A DNA stretch of 64,000 nucleotides from an uncultured Verrucomicrobiota bacterium. Lineage in GTDB: Bacteria; Verrucomicrobiota; Verrucomicrobiia; Opitutales; Seribacteraceae. The stretch lies in the NCBI GenBank assembly GCA_902580225.1, contig CACHJU010000004.1, positions 1 through 64,000 on the forward strand. The letters are read 5' to 3'. The position numbers were made by a program, and so were the translations under genes. Shown in pieces: positions 46,191-53,762 of this stretch. The notes under the pieces are model-generated. The model worked only from the letters and a program-made list of their open reading frames with translations, was not told where the DNA came from and ran no database searches. Positions within the stretch are counted from its first letter, which is position 1. Every line of letters begins with the position of its first letter.

Positions 46191-49091
46191 GTGGAACAAA
46201 CAATAAAAAGAATTGCTGAACTGCAACTTCAGTACAGCCCCAATGCTACTTCGGCAATGAAGGAGAGGGGAGAGCTTGTAAATAAAACTTTACCCAATGA
46301 ATTAAAGGAAGTGGTAGATTCTTTCGGTAAAGAATATAAAGATCATAAATTTCAAATAAGTGGGCGTGACGGTGCCGGTTTACATGCCACTATCCCGTTT
46401 GTGGAAATAAGAGTACTAAATGGGTTGAATGTAGACTGTGACTTTTATGTTGCGATTTATTTCTCTAGAGACGGTGAGAGAATCTATGTGACCTTTGGTG
46501 CGGATGCTTTAAAGCACAATTTGCACTTACCCAAAAAGAGAAATGAAAGCCAAGCCATTCTTGGGGGAATGCAAGAAATTCTCAGTACGCACAAAATACT
46601 TTCTAAGGATAAAAAAGACTGGTCTCAAAACTTTAAAAGTAAATTAAATCTAAATATTTATTCTAAAGGCACTAGCCTTTCTTTGTACGAAGTTTGTACC
46701 ATTGCTGCCCAGGAGTTTTTCGTTCAGGATCTTGATTTAGAGGATTTTTTGGGATCCATACAGTATGCAATGGAATGCATGATGTGTTTGATCTCTCATT
46801 CTGAAAAAGAGTCATCAGAGACAACCAAAAAAAGTTTTGAAGACTATTTGCTGAGAAATAATAAAACGGGAAGCGGGAAGGCTTCTTCATACATTAGAGC
46901 ACTTTCATTACTTGAGCAGTTGTTAGACCGCCAGCCACAAGGCTTTGAGCATTGCTGTAACATCTGGAAAGTGGAATCAGTTTCAAAATTACATGAGCTT
47001 TATGAATTTGTTCTAATTCAGGCAAAGCAACCTAAGCAGAGTGGCTGGGTTTTTGACGATATTCCTGAAAGTTATCTTGAAAAGGGCTTTTGTAGTGCTG
47101 CATTAAGAGCTTACATCGAATTCAGGTCTTCTTTTGAAGTTCAGCCCCAGCTTTTCTGCCAGCTTGCCCTGCATTATTTACTCGGAGAAAGAGAAAAAAG
47201 TTTTTCCGAACATGGCCCTGGAAACGATTTCCATACTTTTTTCACAGGAGAAAATGAAAAGTACAGTTTTGATAAATTAATGTGCTTTAAACTGGATGAT
47301 CCAGGCCAGGCAGATTTCAAAGAAATAACAAAGGATCTTAAGTTTTTATTGGGTGAAGTTTTTCCATACTTGAGTTCTTTAAACAGATTGGCTCCCCAGG
47401 TTGCTTCTTTTTTTAATTCGAGTGCCTTTTCGGTTGGTAATGATTTATCTATTTATGTTTACCCTTACCTGGACTGTATTAAAGGTCTCCAAAGCTTAGA
47501 GGTATCAGAAGATTTCAAATTAGTTCCGTTTCTTTCCAGTCTGATAAATGCTCAGAATGATTTTAATACTGCAGGTTTCGCTTCTTCTGGGCTAATTAAA
47601 TTTGTATGTGAAAGTGCACTCAAGGAAGCGGGTCCAGGCAGTACAGTTTATGATCCAGCCTGCGGTATTGGAACTGTCCTGATTTGTGCATTAGATCAAA
47701 TTTCTGGAATAAGAGATCTTTATCAAATTTCAGGTTCTGAGATAAACCCCGTATTGGCAAATATAGCTAAAGCCGGATTTTTGCTTAAAGCATTTACAAT
47801 TCGCGACAAATTGGACCCTGTTGTTTTAAACGATTTAATTTTCAGAGTATCACCTAATATCCGCATTGAAGATTCCCTTAAATCCAACCAGCAAGTTATA
47901 AGAGATTTGAGTGAGCATTGGTCGAGTTATAATGAACTTCTTATGTATCCTCCGTACCGCGGCGATCATTTAAATAAGTATGATTATATTATTACTGAGC
48001 CACCTCAAGATGGGGCTGGTTTAAATGAGACTTTTCTCAAATTAGATCATCAACAATTTCTTTTATTCTGTGCATCCCGAAATATTCAAGCTCAACAGTC
48101 GTTGTTGATCCTGTCAGAATCAATCCGTAGGAGTGAAAGAGATGGGCAGCTGAGGGATTTGATGATTAGAAACTTTCCACCTACTGCTATTTATCATGCA
48201 CATGCAGAAAAAAAAGTGATTCTTCATTTTGAAGAGTTCCGCCCTGACAAGTTAATATTTGGCGATATTGCTGATAATAACAACTCAAATGCGGAGAATG
48301 TCCCTCTAGAAATTAGTAATCTAATTACAGCAAGTAAGGACGAAATAGTTTCTGGAAACCGGGAACTTGTATTTTCGAGAGAGACTAAAACCGAGAATGA
48401 ATCAACAAAAGTTAGTTTTGAAAAAGCCCGTCAATACTTTGAGTTTCAAATTGATAAATTCAATGATTTATTAAGAGAGTCCCGTCAAATTCATGACGAA
48501 ATTGAAAATACGAAACAAGAATATCAACCTAAAAGAAAATTGGCTGAGTATTTATCGGGAGGCCAGGGATGGCTGGATGTATCTGGTAGTTCGTTGAAAG
48601 GATTGGACATAGGTTTAATGGAAGAAAGCAAATCCGAAAAGGTTGCTGTTATTGAAGTATTCAGTAACCGCACGAAACTTAAACTACAGAAAAAAATTGG
48701 CCTCATGGAACAACTTAACCGTGAGCATTTAGAGACAACACCTCCATATCAGATCTACTTCGTGCATAATGAGAGAGAAAAAATCGACCCCAGTTTCTTA
48801 TACTATTGGATTAGAGCACAATTGAGCTCAAAAATAGAAAAACAGCTCCGCCGTAAAAGTATTGTTGAAGTGCCAGTAAGAGTAGATTTTTTAATGCATG
48901 AAATTTGTAATCAAAAAATCACAATCCCACCTTTTTATTTACAAGGTACAATTGCCAAATTTTTGCGTAAATTATTTCCTCTTGCTGGAATCAATATGAG
49001 TGGTGGATTTGGACTAAAGATGGGTAGTGGAACGAGTTCTTCCCGCACTCCTCATATCGTTGACATGATAAGGTATTTATTGTGTCTATAA
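46191..49091 (+). CDS. McrB-N (DUF3578) + altered N6-methylase-like + specificity-like fusion
   Basis: A 966-aa protein with a GTG start. About residues 1-200 resemble the McrB N-terminal modified-base-binding domain (SGRDGAGLHATIPFVEIRVL; YVAIYFSRDGERIYVTFGAD). About 455-680 resemble HsdM-type N6-adenine methylases: motif I is STVYDPACGIGTVLICAL, but motif IV, normally NPPF/Y, reads DYIITEPPQDG near residue 600. About 790-935 look like a type I specificity half (QGWLDVSGSSLKGLDIGLM, then VPVRVDFLMHEICNQKITIP). The loss of the catalytic Asn suggests a DNA- or SAM-binding reader rather than a methylase. First gene of a four-gene set. Confidence 0.7.
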   Translation: MEQTIKRIAELQLQYSPNATSAMKERGELVNKTLPNELKEVVDSFGKEYKDHKFQISGRDGAGLHATIPFVEIRVLNGLNVDCDFYVAIYFSRDGERIYVTFGADALKHNLHLPKKRNESQAILGGMQEILSTHKILSKDKKDWSQNFKSKLNLNIYSKGTSLSLYEVCTIAAQEFFVQDLDLEDFLGSIQYAMECMMCLISHSEKESSETTKKSFEDYLLRNNKTGSGKASSYIRALSLLEQLLDRQPQGFEHCCNIWKVESVSKLHELYEFVLIQAKQPKQSGWVFDDIPESYLEKGFCSAALRAYIEFRSSFEVQPQLFCQLALHYLLGEREKSFSEHGPGNDFHTFFTGENEKYSFDKLMCFKLDDPGQADFKEITKDLKFLLGEVFPYLSSLNRLAPQVASFFNSSAFSVGNDLSIYVYPYLDCIKGLQSLEVSEDFKLVPFLSSLINAQNDFNTAGFASSGLIKFVCESALKEAGPGSTVYDPACGIGTVLICALDQISGIRDLYQISGSEINPVLANIAKAGFLLKAFTIRDKLDPVVLNDLIFRVSPNIRIEDSLKSNQQVIRDLSEHWSSYNELLMYPPYRGDHLNKYDYIITEPPQDGAGLNETFLKLDHQQFLLFCASRNIQAQQSLLILSESIRRSERDGQLRDLMIRNFPPTAIYHAHAEKKVILHFEEFRPDKLIFGDIADNNNSNAENVPLEISNLITASKDEIVSGNRELVFSRETKTENESTKVSFEKARQYFEFQIDKFNDLLRESRQIHDEIENTKQEYQPKRKLAEYLSGGQGWLDVSGSSLKGLDIGLMEESKSEKVAVIEVFSNRTKLKLQKKIGLMEQLNREHLETTPPYQIYFVHNEREKIDPSFLYYWIRAQLSSKIEKQLRRKSIVEVPVRVDFLMHEICNQKITIPPFYLQGTIAKFLRKLFPLAGINMSGGFGLKMGSGTSSSRTPHIVDMIRYLLCL

Positions 49092-49116
49092 GTATAATTT
49101 TTAATTTTTTAAATCC

Positions 49117-51015
49117 GTGAGCAAAGATAAAACCGAAAGTATCCAAGCCGAGTTAGAGCGGCTTACACCTAAGCAGCAAATTCACGCATTAAATTCGCTT
49201 CCAAGTAAGTTCGATAAGAACGATTCGTTTCTTCATAGTTTAAAGTTAGGGAAATTTAAAGCTTTTGATGAGCCTCAACTAGTTGAGTCGCCTTTAATTT
49301 CTCTTTTGTATGGTAAAAATAGTGCTGGGAAATCAAGCCTTGTTCAGTCTTTACTCTATCTGAATGAAGCGAGAAAAGGGAATTTTGATGCACATGATAC
49401 GGAACTTGGTGGTGATTCTGTAAACCTTGGAGGATTTTATAATTTTATTCACAAGAGGGATGAAAAAGACAAAGTCCAAATCGATTGTGAGCTAAATATT
49501 CCAGAATTTGGCCGTTGTATCTTAAAATTCGATTTTGGAGAAATCGAAATGGCTAGCACCTCACACTTTACTGACATACCTAAAGGTGCAACTGATTTAG
49601 ATCAAGAAATCATAAACCAGTTTTTTGTTTACAAAAAAGATCCAGAAGTGGTTAAAAAGCTTCTTGGATTAAAACCTGACGAAGAGATCAAAGTTAGTTT
49701 TCAAACTGAACAAAGGGCGAGTTTTGAAAAACAGATTAAGTTACTCGATATATCAGTTGTTTTGGGTGAAGTTGAAATTATAAGCTTCTCCCAAAGTCAC
49801 TTTAGTGAATGTTTCAAAATAAATTTTACTGAGGGTCTTGAAAAAATTGGTCTTAACAAAGAAGACTGGGAGCCTTTTGCAAATTCGCTTCAGGCCAAAA
49901 CTGCTTTTAATAAACTGGTTCCAGAAAATCTTTTTCATAAAAAAATAATGGAAAACGATGGTCCGTTTGATAAAAAGCAGGAGGCGGAACACAAAAGCCT
50001 TCGAAATTTAATAGTACATGGGAAAGATAAAAATCTGTTGGGTAAACTTGGTGGTTTTCTCAGTAAGATTTCAACGGAGTTAGGCGCTGTTCTTGATAGC
50101 TTCAATTATTTTAGTGGGAACAGGGCAATGCCATCACAAAACATTCTGGATGGTTCGTCTGGTACCAAAAGCTCTGGTGATGCGGGAGGAGAAAGATGCT
50201 GGGCGGATATAAAGAAAGATAAAAAGCTGATGGACAGGGTTAATAAATACCTGGGAGATCTTTTTGATAACAGATACCAGCTCGTTCTCATCAAAAGTTT
50301 TTCAGCAGAAATAGCCTCCAAGGTTGCAGGTGAAGCCTTGAGCGAGTCATTGGGGTTAAGTGGAGAAAGTAAGGATGAAGAAGGTGGCAGAGAGGTGTAT
50401 GCAGATGATCATATTGTTGAAGATGAGTCCTTCGAGTATGGCTCACCTGTAAATTCACTTGATCCTGAAGATCTTAAAAGTAAAGTTCTAAACAAATTAA
50501 ATTCTAATAAGCAAGTCCCAGAGTTCACTTCGTTGAGAATTTGGGATAATGTGCCCGATCTACCGCTCAGGCTACAAGACTTGGGCCGTGGTGTAGGCCA
50601 GGTGATTCCAATCATCGCAGCTAGTTGCGAACCTGGCCGCACAATTATCGTTGAGCAGCCGGAATCTGATTTACATCCTAAGCAACAGTCGATTCTTGCT
50701 GATATGCTTATCGAAAATGCAGTTAAGTATGGAACAAGGTTTATTATCGAAACCCATAGTGAATTTTTGCTTCTTCGGCTTTTAAGAAGAATTGGGGAAA
50801 CGGATGCGGATAAATTATCAGACGAAGATAAAAACTATGCCCTCGATGTTGAACAGTTAGGCGTTTACTATGTACACGCTGCCGATCAGGATGAAGGGCG
50901 TACTGGTGTAAAGGTGGAAAGAATGGAAATCTCTCCCAAGGGCCGGTTAAGAAATCCATGGCCAAAAGGTTTTTTCTCGGAAAAGAAAGAAGATATTTTC
51001 TGGCATGCAGGCTAA
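49117..51015 (+). CDS. AAA15-type ATPase with DUF3696
   Basis: A 632-aa SMC/ABC-like ATPase, GTG start. LGKFKAFDEPQLVESPLISLLYGKNSAGKSSLVQ holds the Walker A (about residue 65); an ABC-like LQDLGRGVGQVIPI and Walker B TIIVEQPESDLHPKQQ (about 511) follow, then FIIETHSEFLLLRLLRR. The C-terminus (MEISPKGRLRNPWPKGFFSE) is DUF3696. No TOPRIM domain is fused, unlike OLD nucleases. Such ATPases act as sensors or motors in several defence systems (PARIS AriA is an analogue). It overlaps the next gene by 11 bases. Probably drives the nuclease encoded two genes downstream. Confidence 0.85.
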   Translation: MSKDKTESIQAELERLTPKQQIHALNSLPSKFDKNDSFLHSLKLGKFKAFDEPQLVESPLISLLYGKNSAGKSSLVQSLLYLNEARKGNFDAHDTELGGDSVNLGGFYNFIHKRDEKDKVQIDCELNIPEFGRCILKFDFGEIEMASTSHFTDIPKGATDLDQEIINQFFVYKKDPEVVKKLLGLKPDEEIKVSFQTEQRASFEKQIKLLDISVVLGEVEIISFSQSHFSECFKINFTEGLEKIGLNKEDWEPFANSLQAKTAFNKLVPENLFHKKIMENDGPFDKKQEAEHKSLRNLIVHGKDKNLLGKLGGFLSKISTELGAVLDSFNYFSGNRAMPSQNILDGSSGTKSSGDAGGERCWADIKKDKKLMDRVNKYLGDLFDNRYQLVLIKSFSAEIASKVAGEALSESLGLSGESKDEEGGREVYADDHIVEDESFEYGSPVNSLDPEDLKSKVLNKLNSNKQVPEFTSLRIWDNVPDLPLRLQDLGRGVGQVIPIIAASCEPGRTIIVEQPESDLHPKQQSILADMLIENAVKYGTRFIIETHSEFLLLRLLRRIGETDADKLSDEDKNYALDVEQLGVYYVHAADQDEGRTGVKVERMEISPKGRLRNPWPKGFFSEKKEDIFWHAG

Positions 51016-51985
51016 AGAGCATCTCTCGATTTTTGGTTTAGATCCTAAGATTTTTATAAATCGAATTGATAGGGATGAGGATGATTTCCAGATCAAAACA
51101 TCTTGGGGTAAATTGGAAGAACGTTTACTTGGGCCTGCTGCAAAAAATCGGACCAGTGAGATTGGTGCTTTGATTTGGGATGCCATTGATGAAGATGGGA
51201 ATCGTTTTTCGAGTTTGGTTATGGAAAATTATGAACTGCTTGAAAATGAGCCAAAAGCAATATTTGATGAGCTTATGCAATCAGGAAGAATAGTTGATGA
51301 GCTGTACAAAGAAGATTCTGAACAGGAAACTTTTGGAATTGTTGCTGAAAGATTAACTTTAAGTGATTTGGAGGAGATAGGGGATGATTGCATTTCATCT
51401 CTCTTGGAAGAAAGTGAATCTTTAAATGGTTTTATCTCATACACCAGTTTCTTTTCAGTCAGCTACACTAGAGAAGATTGGTGGTTGCAGTTTGAGCCTG
51501 ATTACACTGAGTGTAATCTTGATACTCAGTTAAGCGAATTTCGAAACATACTCCTATATTCAGAAGACATTAGTATTTTTGATAGAGAGTGGGAGCCTGA
51601 CAACAAAACTGGCTACTTATCAGTAAATAAGATCTTTGAGCTAATCCAATGCAACCGACTTGACCCCGTTGTAAGAATCCATAGAAAAAACACTGATGAT
51701 TTTCACAATTGGCTTGGTCCTACAAAAGTAGAAGCATTTTGTGATCGTGCAAAAGCTAAAGTAGGTAATGTGAAAGTTAAGATCTATTTTTGGCGAAAGC
51801 AGTACATCCATTTTAGGGCAATATGTTGCAGTTATGGTGGTTATCATTCAAGTTATGGAGTCCAGGAATTTGATGATGCCAGTCAGTTGTACACTCCGAT
51901 TCCTGCGAAGACATTAACGTCCATTCATCATGCTTTTATACCTGACGATAATAATAAAGCATTTTCAGCAATTATGGATGTGTAA
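51005..51985 (+). CDS. Hypothetical protein linked to the DUF3696 ATPase
   Basis: A 326-aa soluble protein overlapping the ATPase gene by 11 bases, so co-translated. It is acidic in the middle (LSDLEEIGDDCISSLLEESE); the C-terminal third has VVRIHRKNTDDFHNWLGPTK and KVKIYFWRKQYIHFRAICC, resembling the end of phospholipase-D-like or sensor domains, though that is weak. No motif is conclusive. A one-mismatch copy of the operator palindrome lies inside it (51613) and is probably chance. Obligate partner of the ATPase by context. Confidence 0.6.
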   Translation: MQAKEHLSIFGLDPKIFINRIDRDEDDFQIKTSWGKLEERLLGPAAKNRTSEIGALIWDAIDEDGNRFSSLVMENYELLENEPKAIFDELMQSGRIVDELYKEDSEQETFGIVAERLTLSDLEEIGDDCISSLLEESESLNGFISYTSFFSVSYTREDWWLQFEPDYTECNLDTQLSEFRNILLYSEDISIFDREWEPDNKTGYLSVNKIFELIQCNRLDPVVRIHRKNTDDFHNWLGPTKVEAFCDRAKAKVGNVKVKIYFWRKQYIHFRAICCSYGGYHSSYGVQEFDDASQLYTPIPAKTLTSIHHAFIPDDNNKAFSAIMDV

Positions 51986-52018
51986 GTATGTGGATTTACA
52001 TTTTTATATACTAATTTA

Positions 52019-52642
52019 ATGCCTAAAAGTATTTCTACACAACTGAAGTCTTTAAATCTAATTTCAGGCGAAAAAACTATAAATGTTTTTGATAACCTGT
52101 TTAAAAATATTCTTAAAAAAAAGATCACTTCTAGTTCGGGTTTTATAAATACAAGTTGTAAGCAGTTTAAAGCAAGCCCTGCATACAACTCTAAAAACTA
52201 CAGTCTTAATGGTAATGTTTTTGAAGGTCTGCTTGCAGTCCTTTTTTACCGAGTTGGGATTTACCCTCTATTCCGTCAGGCGAAAATGGCTTTTATTCCA
52301 AATATCGAATTCGATTTTGTGGCATATTCAAAAGAGATAGGGCCAATAGTACTTTCGGCCAAAACTTCCCTGCGGGAAAGGTATAAGCAGGCAGACCTGG
52401 AAGGGATAATGATGAGGCAGGTTCACCGTCGTGCGAAGTCTTATCTTCTGACCTTGGATGAAGATGAGGCAATGAATGTTAATTCTAAGATTAAGGAGGG
52501 GAAGGTGCTTGGCATTGACCGTGTGTATGTTGCCTCTGAGCCAGAGTTTGATGATCTTGTTGAGGAGTTGAAAAGCTGGACTCTTATAGAGCCTCAAGCC
52601 GAGCCTGTAGTCGAAAGTAGCAGGATTATCAGGCCTTCCTGA
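52019..52642 (+). CDS. PD-(D/E)XK-like nuclease
   Basis: A 207-aa protein with a nuclease-like core: GNVFEGLLAVLFYRVGIYPL (Glu of the first helix), IPNIEFDFVAYSKEIGPIVLSAKTSLRERYKQADLEG (Asp, then the S-A-K strand and the following Arg-rich helix). This E...D...xAK pattern is typical of restriction-type nucleases and of small BsuBI/type IV-like effectors. It starts 34 bp after the preceding gene and ends the four-gene cassette. It is the likely DNA-cutting component. The 176 bp after it hold an operator and the next promoter but no gene. Confidence 0.65.
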   Translation: MPKSISTQLKSLNLISGEKTINVFDNLFKNILKKKITSSSGFINTSCKQFKASPAYNSKNYSLNGNVFEGLLAVLFYRVGIYPLFRQAKMAFIPNIEFDFVAYSKEIGPIVLSAKTSLRERYKQADLEGIMMRQVHRRAKSYLLTLDEDEAMNVNSKIKEGKVLGIDRVYVASEPEFDDLVEELKSWTLIEPQAEPVVESSRIIRPS

Positions 52643-52744
52643 GCCTGTTGCATTGAGTGCTTGCCTCTCTGGAGCGAGCTTATTTTTGCGAACAAGCAGT
52701 TTTGAGGTGCGTAGTTTTTATGCAAAAAATAAGGACCCCATAAA

Positions 52745-52758
52745 TTACTATTAAGTAA
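52745..52758. promoter_or_regulatory. Palindromic operator TTACT-N4-AGTAA before the retron operon
   Basis: Perfect TTACT-ATTA-AGTAA, 61 bp before the first gene of the retron operon and just upstream of a possible -10 (TATACT, 52774). Same ten fixed bases as the sites at 43085 and 45995. Confidence 0.65.
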
Positions 52759-52818
52759 GTGTAAATATTTTTTTATACTTTGCTGGTAATTTAAATTAGT
52801 GATCTTCTCTTTTTCGTA

Positions 52819-53310
52819 ATGAAGTTTAACCAGCGTATAAATTCGAATTCCCAGCCACTCCAAAAGAATGATCTTTTGATTGTTGATTTTGCGAAGATGT
52901 TATTCGGGCCATTGTCCGAGGGTTATGTGATAGCAGGATATGGTATACATACACACAACAAGTTTCTGTTAATGAGTGGGCGTGGGAGTGTGTATGAGGA
53001 TGCATTTGAGCCATGCAGGGAAACATTCTGCGAATGGATGAGTTCTGAAAAAGAGCAGTTCCCTGATCAGGAATTTGAACAGGCAAAGATCCCAGTTGAG
53101 CAAGGAAAAGAGGCAGATGGGGTTACAGATTTGGACCAGGCAGTGGAGAGGTTTTCTCTGGCATCGGATGCGTTTCTCATGTTCGGATATTTTGGAAATC
53201 ATAAGGTTTTTAAATCGTATGCATCTGATCCGTTAAAGGCGGATGCGGTAATGTATTTGCAGATGGTTGCCATGAAGTTATGGGGCAAGGAAAAGAAGGC
53301 ACAGCAATGA
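52819..53310 (+). CDS. Hypothetical first gene of the retron operon (163 aa)
   Basis: A soluble 163-aa protein. DLLIVDFAKMLFGPLSEGYV and ASDAFLMFGYFGNHKVFKSY are the ordered-looking parts; the centre is acidic (EKEQFPDQEFEQAKIPVEQG). No family recognised. It ends with a four-base ATGA overlap with a 43-aa basic ORF and sits upstream of the retron RNA, so it probably belongs to the same transcription unit. It could be an effector, antitoxin or regulator. Confidence 0.65.
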   Translation: MKFNQRINSNSQPLQKNDLLIVDFAKMLFGPLSEGYVIAGYGIHTHNKFLLMSGRGSVYEDAFEPCRETFCEWMSSEKEQFPDQEFEQAKIPVEQGKEADGVTDLDQAVERFSLASDAFLMFGYFGNHKVFKSYASDPLKADAVMYLQMVAMKLWGKEKKAQQ

Positions 53311-53438
53311 AGGTGAGGTCAAAAATACAGGCTAGACCACAGGTTGCACATATGTTGCGGAAGAAAGTGCAATCGCGGAATGCATGCAGGAAGTCAAAGG
53401 GTAAGCGGGTGTACAAAACAGGAAGGGATATTTCCTGA
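53307..53438 (+). CDS. Very small basic protein (43 aa), not in the ORF track
   Basis: Reads MKVRSKIQARPQVAHMLRKK and goes on to KSKGKRVYKTGRDIS. Its ATG overlaps the preceding stop by four bases (ATGA), the usual mark of translational coupling. About one third of residues are Lys or Arg, suggesting nucleic acid binding. It lies between the 163-aa gene and the retron RNA. It could be a chance ORF, but the coupling argues for a real gene. Confidence 0.5.
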   Translation: MKVRSKIQARPQVAHMLRKKVQSRNACRKSKGKRVYKTGRDIS

Positions 53439-53467
53439 GGTGAGGATTTTCAAAAATATTTTAAAAG

Positions 53468-53484
53468 GCCTGAAAATGTCAGGC
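53468..53484 (+). other. Hairpin upstream of the retron RNA
   Basis: GCCTGA-AAATG-TCAGGC, a perfect 6-bp stem, 65 bp before the proposed a1 segment. A second short inverted repeat (AACCA/TGGTT, 53488-53505) follows directly. Neither is followed by a T-run. They may belong to a longer msr or be processing signals. Confidence 0.4.
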
Positions 53485-53532
53485 ATGAAACCACTAATGG
53501 ATGGTTGCCGAATCCCTTTTATTTTTAAGAGT

Positions 53533-53735
53533 GGCGGTCATGGTCCGGGATTGGGGTACCGTGTGGACGGTGCAGTCGTTGCAAGGGCATTTTTGCCTGA
53601 ATTCGCGACAAGTCAGGTAGTACCCAGTTACGACAGATACCTTACAGCTATCTATCGTAACTCTACTACCCTTCTACTACCACTGGAAGTCTGGAAGTTT
53701 TCTGGACGCAATAGGCCATCCCGGATCATGCCGTC
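53533..53735 (+). ncRNA. Candidate retron msr-msd RNA
   Basis: Directly upstream of the RT gene. The ends can pair: CATGGTCCGGGAT (53539-53551) with ATCCCGGATCATG (53718-53730), 13 bp with one G-U, extended outward by GGCGG/CCGTC across a one-base bulge and inward by GG/CC; these would be a1 and a2. Just inside a1 is a 7-bp hairpin closing on GTGG (53556-53573), then GGCA/TGCC with a T loop (about 53585-53597), as in an msr. The long hairpin at 53616-53670 would be the msd. Order a1-msr-msd-a2-RT is the standard retron layout. The branching G and exact ends cannot be fixed by eye. Confidence 0.7.
53616..53670 (+). repeat. Long msd-like inverted repeat
   Basis: GGTAGTA-ccc-AGTTACGA-c-AGATA pairs with TATCT-a-TCGTAACT-c-TACTACC around a 9-base loop, giving about 20 bp. 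The 3' arm end TCTACTACC is repeated 11 bp later (53673-53681), and CTGGAAGT occurs twice in tandem after that. Confidence 0.85.
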
Positions 53736-53762
53736 CAATCTATTTTGCGGAGGTACGAAATA

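Noticed and set aside
51613-51626. CTACT-N4-AGTAA, a one-mismatch operator copy
   Set aside because: It is within the coding sequence of the 326-aa gene and not near a start; probably chance.
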